The notes below the pieces were generated by a model. It did no database searches, had not been told where the DNA came from, and worked only from the letters and a program-made list of their open reading frames with translations. Shown here one piece after another: positions 44,997 to 54,179 of a DNA stretch of 56,842 nt (position 1 is the first letter of the stretch; each line of letters opens with the position of its first letter). Position numbers and translations under genes: made by a program. The stretch is from Candidatus Kapaibacterium sp. (GTDB lineage Bacteria > Bacteroidota > Ignavibacteria > Kapaibacteriales > UBA2268), in NCBI GenBank assembly GCA_026418625.1, contig JAOABA010000027.1, positions 1 to 56,842 on the forward strand. The letters are read 5' to 3'.

Positions 44997-45986
44997 ATGA
45001 ATGAAACCTACAAAAATGCTGGTGTGGATATTGAAGCTGGCGATGAAGTTGTTAAACAAATCAAACCACTTGTTCGGTCAACTTTTAACTCAAGGGTTTT
45101 AACTGATATAGGTCTTTTTGGGGGGTTTTATGATGCCAAGTTTGATGAATATGCCCACCCTATATTAGTTTCAAGCACAGATGGAGTTGGAACTAAACTT
45201 AAAGTAGCATTTTTAACTAATAGACATAATACAGTTGGTCAGTGTCTTGTTAATCACTGTGTGAATGATATTCTTTGCTGCGGTGCAAAGCCATTATTTT
45301 TTTTAGATTACTTTGCTACTGGAAAACTTAATCCAAATATAGCTCTGGATGTTATAAGTGGTTTTGCTATTGCCTGTAAAGAGAACGAATGTGCTTTGAT
45401 TGGTGGTGAAACTGCCGAAATGCCCTCAATTTATGCTGAAGGGGAATATGATATTTCCGGGACTATCGTAGGAATTGTTGATAAAGAAAAAATTATTGAC
45501 GGAAAAAAAATAAAGTCTGGTGATATTTTAATTGGTTTGCCGTCGAGTGGGTTACATACAAATGGTTACTCCCTCGCACGAGCTGTTCTTTTAAAGAATT
45601 ATAATGTTGATACATACATTGAAGAGCTTGGAGAAACTCTTGGAGAATCTTTACTCAGAATACACAAGTCATATTATAAAATAATTTATAATCTTATAGA
45701 TAAAAATTTGATTAATGGTATTTCTCATATTACTGGTGGGGGTATACTTGGGAATACTAACAGAATAATACCTAATGGGTTGAATTTAAAAGTTGATTGG
45801 AATTCTTGGCAGATTCCACCAATTTTTAGATTAATACAAAGAACAGGCAATATCACCGATGAAGAAATGAGAAAAGTTTTTAATTTGGGGATAGGTATGA
45901 TTCTCGTTGTTGATAAATATAATGTTGACATTATAAGGAAAGAAATAGGCTCTAATAATACACTTATAATTGGTGAGGTGGTTTAG
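44997..45986 (+). CDS. purM: Phosphoribosylformylglycinamidine cyclo-ligase
   Basis: 329 residues. STDGVGTKLKVAF, HCVNDILCCGAKPLFFLDYF, IGGETAEMPSIY, GLPSSGLHTNGYSLAR and ITGGGILGN are the diagnostic PurM (AIR synthetase) segments. It catalyses the fifth step of de novo purine synthesis. The start is 2 bp after the FabH-like stop, suggesting co-transcription although the functions are unrelated. Confidence 0.95.
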   Translation: MNETYKNAGVDIEAGDEVVKQIKPLVRSTFNSRVLTDIGLFGGFYDAKFDEYAHPILVSSTDGVGTKLKVAFLTNRHNTVGQCLVNHCVNDILCCGAKPLFFLDYFATGKLNPNIALDVISGFAIACKENECALIGGETAEMPSIYAEGEYDISGTIVGIVDKEKIIDGKKIKSGDILIGLPSSGLHTNGYSLARAVLLKNYNVDTYIEELGETLGESLLRIHKSYYKIIYNLIDKNLINGISHITGGGILGNTNRIIPNGLNLKVDWNSWQIPPIFRLIQRTGNITDEEMRKVFNLGIGMILVVDKYNVDIIRKEIGSNNTLIIGEVV

Positions 45987-46086
45987 TAAACTATAAAAAT
46001 GAGCAAAATTCTTTTTTATGTATTGAGTGCGTAATAGAAATTTATATTTCAAACTAAAAAGGATAAGAGAGTAGAAAAATAAATTG

Positions 46087-46168
46087 CGGTGGGCGAGAGA
46101 CTCGAACTCCCACAGGGTTGCCCCCGGCGGTTTTCAAGACCGCTGCAATACCATTATGCGAGCCCACC
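46087..46168 (-). tRNA. tRNA-Ser (anticodon TGA)
   Basis: Acceptor stem GGTGGGC/GCCCACC, anticodon stem-loop GCGGT-CTTGAAA-ACCGC with anticodon TGA, variable arm GGGGGCAACCCT and T arm GGGAG-TTCGAGT-CTCTC. The discriminator base is G and no CCA is encoded. The ~82-nt length and extra arm fit a class II serine tRNA. Confidence 0.93.
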
Positions 46169-46249
46169 TTGGTATCTTTTAAGATTACAAAATTATGATT
46201 TTTTTAGTGAATTATAAAATTTTTTTAAAATTTCAATTATTTTTATGCT

Positions 46250-47038
46250 ATGAAATTCAATCTTCAAAATCTTAATGCTCTTGTCTGTGGCGGTTCCCAA
46301 GGGATTGGGGAAGCTATTTCAATTATTTTTGCCGAATCTGGAGCAAATGTTACTTTGCTCTCGAGAGATGAAGAAAAATTAAAAACAACTCTAAAAAAAC
46401 TCCCAATCGTTTCAAATCAAAGTCATTCCTATGTTGTTTCTGATCTATCAAATATTGAAAAGCTTAAAAATGAAATTATTCCTGCTATGAAAAGCAAGAA
46501 TTCTTTTGATATCATAATCAATAATTCTGGTGGACCAAAACCGGGGCTTTTATATCAGGCAGATCCGTCTGAATTAATGACAGCTTTTAATCAGCATATT
46601 TTAGCCAGTCATATTATTATTAAAGCATTTGTTCCTAAGATGATTGAAAATTCTTTTGGCAGAATTATAAATGTCATTTCCGTAGGTTTGAAGCAACCAA
46701 TAAAAAACCTTGGAGTCTCGAACACTATAAGGGGCGCTATGGGGAGTTGGGCTAAAACTTTATCCAAGGAATTAGGTCAATATGGTATTACTGTAAATAA
46801 TATTTTGCCCGGTCATACTTTAACACCAAGACTTAAATCTCTGATTGAAAACCGAGCAGAAACAATGAAAATAACAACCGAAGACATTATGTCAAAAATG
46901 ATTGAAGAAATCCCTGTTAAAAGGCTTGGGGAACCAAGAGATATTGCTATAGCAGCTGCTTTTCTTGCTTCAAAAGAGGCTGGATTTGTTAACGGAATAA
47001 ATTTTCCTGTTGATGGTGGTTGGCTAGATACACTATGA
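46250..47038 (+). CDS. Atypical short-chain dehydrogenase/reductase
   Basis: 262 residues. The Rossmann motif GGSQGIG is at 14-20, NNSGG at 91-95, and the NNILPGHTLTPRL and FPVDGGW segments are as in FabG-type enzymes. Counting 13 and 17 residues from the catalytic Ser144 (VISVG) gives Ser157 and Arg161 where the family has Tyr and Lys (SNTIR instead of YxxxK). A divergent SDR clade with 'LSNxxR' at this site exists as far as I recall, so this is probably a genuine subfamily rather than a broken gene. Substrate unknown. Confidence 0.82.
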   Translation: MKFNLQNLNALVCGGSQGIGEAISIIFAESGANVTLLSRDEEKLKTTLKKLPIVSNQSHSYVVSDLSNIEKLKNEIIPAMKSKNSFDIIINNSGGPKPGLLYQADPSELMTAFNQHILASHIIIKAFVPKMIENSFGRIINVISVGLKQPIKNLGVSNTIRGAMGSWAKTLSKELGQYGITVNNILPGHTLTPRLKSLIENRAETMKITTEDIMSKMIEEIPVKRLGEPRDIAIAAAFLASKEAGFVNGINFPVDGGWLDTL

Positions 47039-47074
47039 TTTTAAAAAAAATTTTTCAATGTGCAAAAATTTTTC

Positions 47075-47105
47075 TTGAAAAATACAAAAAAACGCATTAT
47101 CTTTG
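47075..47105 (+). promoter_or_regulatory. Bacteroidota-type promoter before ftsQAZ
   Basis: TTG (47075-47077), 20 bases, then TATCTTTG (47098-47105), an exact match to the TTG/TAnnTTTG consensus with normal spacing. Transcription would begin near 47112, giving a leader of about 175 bases before ftsQ. Confidence 0.6.
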
Positions 47106-47180
47106 AACTACGGGGAAAATTATAAATGCAGCAAGAGGAAGTAATTTCCCTTCAAATTTTATTTTGATGTATATATTTTG

Positions 47181-47203
47181 GCTCTAACTGGCTTCAGTAG
47201 AGC
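47181..47203 (+). promoter_or_regulatory. Leader hairpin upstream of ftsQ
   Basis: GCTCTA-A-CTG-GCTT-CAG-TAGAGC folds into a 9-bp stem with one bulged A, followed by a GGGGGG run rather than U. It lies in the presumed 5' leader of ftsQAZ, about 85 bases before the start. Role unknown. Confidence 0.45.
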
Positions 47204-47287
47204 ATTTGGGGGGTAAAAATAAATATATACATTTTATAATTACAAGCTGCATATCCCTGAATGTTTTTATAACATTTCACAGTGGAT

Positions 47288-48064
47288 ATGAATTTTAATG
47301 CTAAAATATTTAGTATAGAAGAAAATAAAAATCTAAGAAGAACAAAAATATCTTCATACATTTTTGTAGTTGTATCTGTATTCTTCATAGCCGCTATTGT
47401 CTTACTTGGTTACAAATGGAATGGTTCCAGAATTATAAAAGCAATTGACATCAAGGGAAATTATTACTTATCACAAGATGAAGTGAAATATCTCATTAGT
47501 CCTTTGGTCCTAAACAAAACTCAAGACCAAATTAGTCTTTCAAAATTACAGCAAAAACTGAATTCTTATCCTTATATTAAAAGTTCTACACTTATGTTCT
47601 CGAATCTTGAGACACTTTCAATTGAAATAACAGAAAATGTCCCAAAACTAATTTTAGAAATTGATACTAACTATTATTACGTAATGGATGATTTAACTAT
47701 TAATTCATTCAGAAAATTCGAAAAATCATTAAATATACCTTTGGTTGATAATTTTTTGATAAATAGTAAAAAAGATACGATTTTGTTAAGTAAAGTAATT
47801 TCGTTTGTAGATGAAGCTAACCAAGATAACCAACTGAAGAATTTTATCAATAGAGTTGTCCTTTTAAATGAAAATGATGAATGTGAAATTTATTTGAACA
47901 ATCTAAAGTTTGGTATTAAATCAAAAATTAAGGATAATCTGAATAAAGAATTAAAAAACCTTATTGTTTTTTTAGGAACTGACTATTATCAGAAATCAAA
48001 TGATAAAATTAGCTATGTAGATTTAAGATGGAATGAAAAACTTTATATTAAAGAAAAATATTAA
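47288..48064 (+). CDS. ftsQ: Cell-division protein FtsQ
   Basis: 258 residues from ATG 47288; a GTG two codons earlier is a less likely start. A short cytoplasmic part, one transmembrane helix (~21-44, SYIFVVVSVFFIAAIVLLGY), a POTRA domain (~50-120; IKAIDIKGNYYLSQDEVKYL) and a beta domain are recognisable, although sequence conservation is low as usual for FtsQ. Position directly before ftsA and ftsZ settles the call. Function: inner-membrane divisome assembly. Confidence 0.85.
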   Translation: MNFNAKIFSIEENKNLRRTKISSYIFVVVSVFFIAAIVLLGYKWNGSRIIKAIDIKGNYYLSQDEVKYLISPLVLNKTQDQISLSKLQQKLNSYPYIKSSTLMFSNLETLSIEITENVPKLILEIDTNYYYVMDDLTINSFRKFEKSLNIPLVDNFLINSKKDTILLSKVISFVDEANQDNQLKNFINRVVLLNENDECEIYLNNLKFGIKSKIKDNLNKELKNLIVFLGTDYYQKSNDKISYVDLRWNEKLYIKEKY

Positions 48065-48091
48065 AAAAATAAATTTTAAGGAATAAATGAT

Positions 48092-49381
48092 ATGTCATTA
48101 CTAAAACCCGGAAAAACAAATGGTTCAAACAAAACCAGAAAAATTGTTGCCGGACTGGATATCGGGACTTCTAAAGTATGTGCATTGGTTGCCTCTCCAG
48201 ATGCTGAACCCTACACTTTGAATATTCTTGGGATAGGCATAACAGAAAGTGAAGGACTAAACAGAGGAGTTGTTAGTAACATAGATAAAACCGTTAAGAC
48301 AATCAAAAAAGTAATTGATCAGGCAGAGCAGCAATCGGGGATTGAAATAAAAAATGTAGTCGTGGGAATTGCCGGTGACCATATTCAATCAAGAGAAGCA
48401 AGAGGTGTGGTTACTATTTCAAATCAGCAAAATGAAATATCCAAGGCTGATGTAATGCGTGTCATAGAGGATTCAAAAAATATGGCAATTCCTCAGGAAA
48501 GACAAATTCTGCACGTTATTCCTCAAGAATATATTATTGATGGTCAATATGGTATAACAGACCCTGTGGGAATGTATGGTCTTAGGATGGAAGCTATAGT
48601 TCATATTGTTACAGGTGCAGGAACTCCTATTAACAACATCATAAGATGTATCGAACGTGTAAATATCGAGGTTGATTCCATTGTTCTTGAGCCAATTGCA
48701 AGTAGTTATTCCGTTCTTGAAGACGATGAAAAGGAAGTTGGTGTAGCTATGATAGACATAGGCGGCGGAACCACCGATATTGCAATTTTTCAAGATAATA
48801 TAATTAGATTTACATCAATTTTCGGAATCGGAGGTAAACAAGTTACTGATGATATAAGAAAAGGTCTTGGGATAATTGCAACTCAAGCAGAGAAAATTAA
48901 ACGTGAATATGGGCATTGCTATTTACCGGGAATAATGAAAGATGATATTTTTATGATTCCGGGAATTGGTGGTAGAAAACCAATAGAAATAACAAAAAAA
49001 TTGCTTTGCCAGATAATTCAACCAAGAATGGAGGAAATATATGAATTCGCACTTGCAGAACTGAGAAGGTCAGGTTTAGCTGGTGATTTAGGTGCAGGAA
49101 TTGTTCTAACTGGCGGTTGTGCTTTATTGAGAGGTGCCGAAGAATTAGCTCAGGAAGTCTTTGGTATGCCGGTCAAAATTGGAGCTCCTTCCGGTATTTC
49201 TTATTCGGGCCTTGCACCGGAAGTAGAAAATCCCATTTATTCAACAGCTGTGGGGCTTGCACTATTCGGTCTCGAGAATAGTGACTCCATAGACTATGTT
49301 GATGGAAAAAAAGTTGACATTCTAAAAAAAGAAAAGAAGGTTTCAATTTTTGAGAAAGTGAAAAAAATATTTGATGATTAA
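48092..49381 (+). CDS. ftsA: Cell-division protein FtsA
   Basis: 429 residues. AGLDIGTSKVCALV (phosphate 1), VAMIDIGGGTTDIAIF (phosphate 2) and GIVLTGGCALLRGAEELA (adenosine motif) mark the actin-like ATPase. The C-terminus SIFEKVKKIFDD is the amphipathic membrane-targeting helix that anchors FtsZ filaments. It starts 27 bp after ftsQ with AAGGA before the ATG. Confidence 0.95.
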   Translation: MSLLKPGKTNGSNKTRKIVAGLDIGTSKVCALVASPDAEPYTLNILGIGITESEGLNRGVVSNIDKTVKTIKKVIDQAEQQSGIEIKNVVVGIAGDHIQSREARGVVTISNQQNEISKADVMRVIEDSKNMAIPQERQILHVIPQEYIIDGQYGITDPVGMYGLRMEAIVHIVTGAGTPINNIIRCIERVNIEVDSIVLEPIASSYSVLEDDEKEVGVAMIDIGGGTTDIAIFQDNIIRFTSIFGIGGKQVTDDIRKGLGIIATQAEKIKREYGHCYLPGIMKDDIFMIPGIGGRKPIEITKKLLCQIIQPRMEEIYEFALAELRRSGLAGDLGAGIVLTGGCALLRGAEELAQEVFGMPVKIGAPSGISYSGLAPEVENPIYSTAVGLALFGLENSDSIDYVDGKKVDILKKEKKVSIFEKVKKIFDD

Positions 49382-49407
49382 ATCTTAAACTTTTTCTGGG
49401 GGGAAAA

Positions 49408-50745
49408 ATGATTGGTTTAGACAAATCTAACCACAAAGATGCAAAAATAACTGTAATCGGAGTTGGTGGTGGCGGTGGAAATGCCATCCATACGATGATA
49501 AAAAATAATCTGCAGGGTGTTACTTTCGTTGCGGCAAATACAGACAACCAAGCTTTAACGAACAATCCCGCACCTATTAAAGTTCAGCTCGGTAAAAATG
49601 GACTTGGTGCTGGTGCAGATCCTAAAGTTGGTAAAGAAGCCGTGGAAGATAATATCGAGGAAATAAAAGAAGTAATTCGTGGTAGTGATATGGTTTTTAT
49701 CACCGCTGGTATGGGCGGTGGAACCGGCACAGGGGGAGCTCCTGTTATTGCTAAAATAGCCCAAGAAATGGGTGCTTTAGTTGTAGCTGTCGTAACAAAG
49801 CCTTTCGAATGGGAAGGAAAAAAGAGGGCAAAGATTGCTGAAGAAGGCATAAAAGATTTAAAACAATATGTGGACGCACTGATTACTATTCCAAATCAAA
49901 AATTGCTTGGAATTATCGAAAAGAAAACAACATTTGGCGAAGCTTTCGAAAAAGTTGATGAAGTTTTGCTGAACGCCGTCAGGGGGATTTCAGACATAAT
50001 ATCAAAACACGGAAAAGTAAATGTTGATTTCGCTGATGTTAAAACGGTAATGAAAGGTATGGGCGATGCATTAATGGGCATTGGTATTGCAAGAGGAGAG
50101 CATAGAGCAGTCGAAGCAACTCAAAACGCTCTTAATTCACCATTGCTTGACGGCATTTCAATAAAAGGCGCTGCTGGTGTTTTGGTAAATGTTACTGGTG
50201 GTTCAGATATGGGATTTTTGGAAGTTGTTGAGGCAGTCAAAATGGTCGAGGAATCTACCGGAAGCGATGTCAATCTTATTCACGGTGTGGTTTATGGAGA
50301 TGAACCCTCCGAAGAAATGATGGTTACTGTCGTTGCTACTGGTTTCAATAAAGACTTTAAAAATGGCTCTACTTTGACTATTGACCAAAATGGACTAAGG
50401 GGATTCTCTCCGATTTCATCTAATAAAAGTAATAAAACTGAAGTGAGTAATGGCATTGGTAATCCATTCAGACCTTCACATCATTTTGGATTGGAACCTG
50501 AAATCAGTGAAACCGAACAGAGAACAGAGCCAAAACAGAAACCCTCGACTCCTAAAGAGTTAAAAGAGCTTGAAATTCCTGCTTACGAGAGAAGAAATGG
50601 AATGAAGGACGGTCTTTTGAACCTCAGCACTAATTTTTCTTCGGTTGATACTGAGATAGCAGCTAATAATGATTTTAGCGAGCATAGCCGTAATGTTATC
50701 GAAGCAATTGAAAAACCAGCGTTCTTAAGAAAGATACTGGATTAG
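49408..50745 (+). CDS. ftsZ: Cell-division GTPase FtsZ
   Basis: 445 residues. The tubulin signature GGGTGTG is at 103-109; AANTDNQAL and the [11 protein letters not shown] catalytic segment follow. A variable linker (~325-430) leads to the conserved C-terminal peptide KPAFLRK, the docking site for FtsA. A GGGGG-rich ribosome-binding region precedes ATG 49408. Last gene of ftsQAZ, closed by a strong terminator. Confidence 0.97.
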   Translation: MIGLDKSNHKDAKITVIGVGGGGGNAIHTMIKNNLQGVTFVAANTDNQALTNNPAPIKVQLGKNGLGAGADPKVGKEAVEDNIEEIKEVIRGSDMVFITAGMGGGTGTGGAPVIAKIAQEMGALVVAVVTKPFEWEGKKRAKIAEEGIKDLKQYVDALITIPNQKLLGIIEKKTTFGEAFEKVDEVLLNAVRGISDIISKHGKVNVDFADVKTVMKGMGDALMGIGIARGEHRAVEATQNALNSPLLDGISIKGAAGVLVNVTGGSDMGFLEVVEAVKMVEESTGSDVNLIHGVVYGDEPSEEMMVTVVATGFNKDFKNGSTLTIDQNGLRGFSPISSNKSNKTEVSNGIGNPFRPSHHFGLEPEISETEQRTEPKQKPSTPKELKELEIPAYERRNGMKDGLLNLSTNFSSVDTEIAANNDFSEHSRNVIEAIEKPAFLRKILD

Positions 50746-50772
50746 ATTAAAAGGTCTTTTAATTTTTAATTG

Positions 50773-50801
50773 CCACGAGCTTAAGCTCGTGGTTTTTTTT
50801 T
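50773..50801 (+). terminator. Strong intrinsic terminator after ftsZ
   Basis: A perfect 8-bp GC-rich stem CCACGAGC/GCTCGTGG with TTAA loop, followed by nine T. It ends the ftsQAZ transcript 28 bp after the stop. Confidence 0.95.
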
Positions 50802-50912
50802 ATTCAGATTATAGAAAAAAATTATAAATTCAGTGTTTTAATACTAATGATATTCAAGCTTTTTATTTCACTAATTAACTTTTATAGAAATAATTATTGT
50901 TATTGATACGTA

Positions 50913-51794
50913 TCAAGGCTGATTTTTGACAACAAATGTAGTTGTTCTGATTTCAGAGTAAGAGCCAAAAATACCGATTGCTCCTTTGACACTTGTTAGC
51001 AAGGGGTCAATTTGCCCTTTTCTTTGATATTGTAAGAACCACCTTAGGAAATTGTAATCAGGGGCTAAAATTGATACTTCGTTTAAACCATACCATTTAA
51101 GAGCAGTCCAAACAACCGGTGATTCGGTATTGGGGATGAAGCCCCAACGAGTTATTTCATTATATTCTGCTGAGTTTCCTCTTTCCCAAGGTCTGACAAT
51201 CCTTCGATTTTTTTCGTCTGTTGGTGGCATTAAGTATTTTCCATATTCAAGTGTGTCAAGAGCTTTAACCCTAATGAAATAGACTATTGTTCCGGGAACC
51301 GGCTCCCAAGATAATTTTAGAGTGTCATTTGCAGGTAATTTCAAAGTATCAACTGGATAATAAATCAGGTTGGGAAGCTGTCGTTTCCATTTAATAACAC
51401 CGGGAGTAATCGTTTCACCAGTAATGATTTTACCATCTTTGAGCCTTACTTCAAGATTATATTTTGTATTGGGTTTAATCAAAAGATTTGTGTCAGGGTA
51501 ATAATAACCTTCTAAAACATTAGAATTTGGGACTAAATCAAGGGTTTGATTTTCGAATTTTATTCTAACTTCAGCATCAGTTATAAATGAGTTTTTGTAG
51601 TTAAACGAGTCCAAGAGAGGTTGTGTCCTCATAATTTTAATATTCTTGATAGGCTCTCCAACAATTAAATAAGCCTCTACGAAGTTTTGAGGGATATAAT
51701 CCAATGGAGCAGGGTCTTCGCAAGAAAAAGTAAAGAAAGCTATAATTACAGTAAATATCAAATATCTTATTCTATTTAAATTAAATGTTTTCAT
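50913..51794 (-). CDS. DUF4249-type lipoprotein partner of a TonB receptor
   Basis: 293 residues from ATG 51794; a TTG at 51803 overlaps the upstream stop and is a weaker choice. A lipoprotein signal ends at FFTFSC, and the following VEAYLIVGEPIKNIKIMRTQ, DAEVRI and YNLEVRLKDGKIITGET segments fit DUF4249. Such lipoproteins are regularly paired with TonB-dependent receptors and are thought to cap them, in analogy to SusD with SusC. Substrate unknown. Confidence 0.75.
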   Translation of the reverse strand: MKTFNLNRIRYLIFTVIIAFFTFSCEDPAPLDYIPQNFVEAYLIVGEPIKNIKIMRTQPLLDSFNYKNSFITDAEVRIKFENQTLDLVPNSNVLEGYYYPDTNLLIKPNTKYNLEVRLKDGKIITGETITPGVIKWKRQLPNLIYYPVDTLKLPANDTLKLSWEPVPGTIVYFIRVKALDTLEYGKYLMPPTDEKNRRIVRPWERGNSAEYNEITRWGFIPNTESPVVWTALKWYGLNEVSILAPDYNFLRWFLQYQRKGQIDPLLTSVKGAIGIFGSYSEIRTTTFVVKNQP

Positions 51795-51799
51795 AATTC

Positions 51800-54091
51800 T
51801 CAAAATTTTATTTCGAATGAAAAAGTTGGTAAAATCGGTAAAAGTTTAACATCAGTAACTTTGGTTTCTGGTGTTCTGGTATCATAATATCTGAACCAAA
51901 TATCTCTACGGTTATAAATATTATATATGTCAAGAATTATTCTGGAGCTTGCTCCAAACATTTTAAATGAATAGCTTCCACTCAAATTAAGCTGATGAGA
52001 AGGCGGTAAACGCAAACCATACCTTTCGGAAGGTATGATTTTTCCTCTGCCCGAATTTTGCTCGGGTAGCCTCGAGAGAAGTCTTGAAGTTGCTCCGGTA
52101 TATGACTGACCCGATTGAAATGTGAAGGTTGCGTTGATTTCCCAATTGTCATCAATCTGATATTGAGCAACTAACTTAAGGTCATGTCTTCTATCATATT
52201 TAGGCCTGAAACGATTGCCATTGTTAATGCTGTCAAATTGAGCATAGATAAAACCAAGTCCATAACCAAACCAACCTGTCAAACGACCAAATTTTTTCTG
52301 AAGAAAGAGTTCCACACCATAAGATTGACCGGTGCCATTATAGAAAATCGAGGCAACATTTTTTGGTTCAAGAACATTTGTATTAATCTCACTTATATTT
52401 TGCATAAATTTATGATAAATATCAAAGTTGAGATTAAAACCTTTGATGAATTCTGTTTCAAGACTTAAAATATAATGAAAGGCTCTTGTTGGCTTTACGG
52501 TTGAATCAGTTGGTAACCAAGTATCAAAGAAAGAAAAATCAGGTTGAGTGGCTAACCTCAAATTCTGATGGAAAATTCCCCAAGCAGCTTTAAGGACCAT
52601 TTCGTCACTCATTCTCCAACGAAACGCTAATCTGGGGTCGAATGTTAAATTGTTGTTCAAAGTCCAATAATTAGTTCTAAGACCAATTTGCATTGAAATC
52701 AAATCAGTGAAACTGTAATTAACCTGTGCAAAAACTGAATGATTCCAATCTAATACTGTTAGATTGGTGCTTCCTGTTGAAACTGTCCCAGATCCAGCGA
52801 CTGAGTCCCTCTCTCCAGTGAAATTTTGAATATATTTAAATTCTAATCTTGATGATTCAAAACCTATTTTTGTTGTAATTTTATCAGAGGTAAACCAGTT
52901 GATTGAGCCTTTTGCTGTAATGTCATCAATAGAATTCTCAACTAAGAAACCGAAACCTGATTGTTCTCCACTAAAGTTATTTTTGTAAATACTTGAACTG
53001 ACTAAAAGCTCAGAAAATAGATTCTCATTGATTATACGTGTCCATTTTGCGGAAAGTGTCCTATTTCCAATATCAAGACCGACATTAAAACCGAAACTAT
53101 CATAATCAAGGGCATCATTGCTAAGAAATCCACTAAGTGTAATTTTATCGTTATCGGAAATATTTTGGGTTATTTTCGCATTAATATCATAAAAACCAAA
53201 GTCAGGAAGCGGATTTTCAGGGTCAAGTGGCAGTAGTCCTTTAACCAGATCGAAGTAAGTCCTTCTTCCGCTGAGTAGGAAAGAACCCATTCCCAATGGA
53301 CCCTCTAAAGTCAGCTTAGATGAAATTACTCCAATAGAACCAATACCATTAATTTCTTTTGAATTTCCGTCTTTTTGAGTTAGATTTAATACTGCAGAAA
53401 GTCTTCCACCGAACTCAGCCGGAAAACCACCTTTGATAAGCTCCACATCTTTTATTGCATCAGAGTTGAATGTTGAAATAAAACCAAATAGATGTGATGG
53501 ATTATAGACTGTTGATCCATCAATTAAAATAAGGTTTTGATCCGGCGAACCACCACGAACGTAGAGACCGCTTGAAATCTGTGATGATGTTAATATTCCC
53601 GGTAAATATTGCAAAGAACGAAAAATATCGGATTCTCCACCAATTCTTATTTTGCTAATTTGTTGAATTGGAATATTAACTTTACTAATATTAATTTCTC
53701 GCTTTTCGACTTCACGCTCTGCTTCAACCTGAATTTCTTGGGTTTCAATTGAAGCGCTTTTCAATTCGAAATTTTTTCTCAAAGATTGTTTTAATTTCAA
53801 TTCTATTTTGCTTCTGAATTCAGAATAGCCAATATTGGTAATCAAAATTTCATATTGACCGGGTGGAACATCCAAAATAGAAAAATATCCATTCTTATTA
53901 GTGATAGCCCCATATTTCGTTCCAACAATTCTTATAGTTGCACCAATAAGAGGTTCTCCATTATCAGAATCTCTAACGAAACCGGAAATAGAAGCATTAT
54001 CTGAGTTTGGTTCCATCCCAATCAGATATAAATTGCTCAATAGAAATATAAATATAACTAATATATATTTTAATTTTATCAAATGATTCAT
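51800..54091 (-). CDS. TonB-dependent receptor with carboxypeptidase-regulatory-like N-domain
   Basis: 763 residues. Signal peptide 1-26; residues ~30-120 form a carboxypeptidase-regulatory-like (CarboxypepD) domain (ISGFVRDSDNGEPLIGATIR; NKNGYFSILDVPPGQYEILI). A plug domain follows (~150-260; LRSLQ-like LQYLPGILTSS, YVRGGSPDQNLILIDGSTVY), then a 22-strand outer-membrane barrel to the C-terminal aromatic residue (FSFEIKF). It imports an unknown ligand across the outer membrane with TonB energy. The DUF4249 gene follows immediately. Confidence 0.9.
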   Translation of the reverse strand: MNHLIKLKYILVIFIFLLSNLYLIGMEPNSDNASISGFVRDSDNGEPLIGATIRIVGTKYGAITNKNGYFSILDVPPGQYEILITNIGYSEFRSKIELKLKQSLRKNFELKSASIETQEIQVEAEREVEKREINISKVNIPIQQISKIRIGGESDIFRSLQYLPGILTSSQISSGLYVRGGSPDQNLILIDGSTVYNPSHLFGFISTFNSDAIKDVELIKGGFPAEFGGRLSAVLNLTQKDGNSKEINGIGSIGVISSKLTLEGPLGMGSFLLSGRRTYFDLVKGLLPLDPENPLPDFGFYDINAKITQNISDNDKITLSGFLSNDALDYDSFGFNVGLDIGNRTLSAKWTRIINENLFSELLVSSSIYKNNFSGEQSGFGFLVENSIDDITAKGSINWFTSDKITTKIGFESSRLEFKYIQNFTGERDSVAGSGTVSTGSTNLTVLDWNHSVFAQVNYSFTDLISMQIGLRTNYWTLNNNLTFDPRLAFRWRMSDEMVLKAAWGIFHQNLRLATQPDFSFFDTWLPTDSTVKPTRAFHYILSLETEFIKGFNLNFDIYHKFMQNISEINTNVLEPKNVASIFYNGTGQSYGVELFLQKKFGRLTGWFGYGLGFIYAQFDSINNGNRFRPKYDRRHDLKLVAQYQIDDNWEINATFTFQSGQSYTGATSRLLSRLPEQNSGRGKIIPSERYGLRLPPSHQLNLSGSYSFKMFGASSRIILDIYNIYNRRDIWFRYYDTRTPETKVTDVKLLPILPTFSFEIKF

Positions 54092-54179
54092 ATTAAATGT
54101 TTAACAGAATAGTGATAGTTAAAACGAATTTTGAAGGATTATGTTTCAAATTCGAAAAGAATTGTTTTTTGATTTATGA

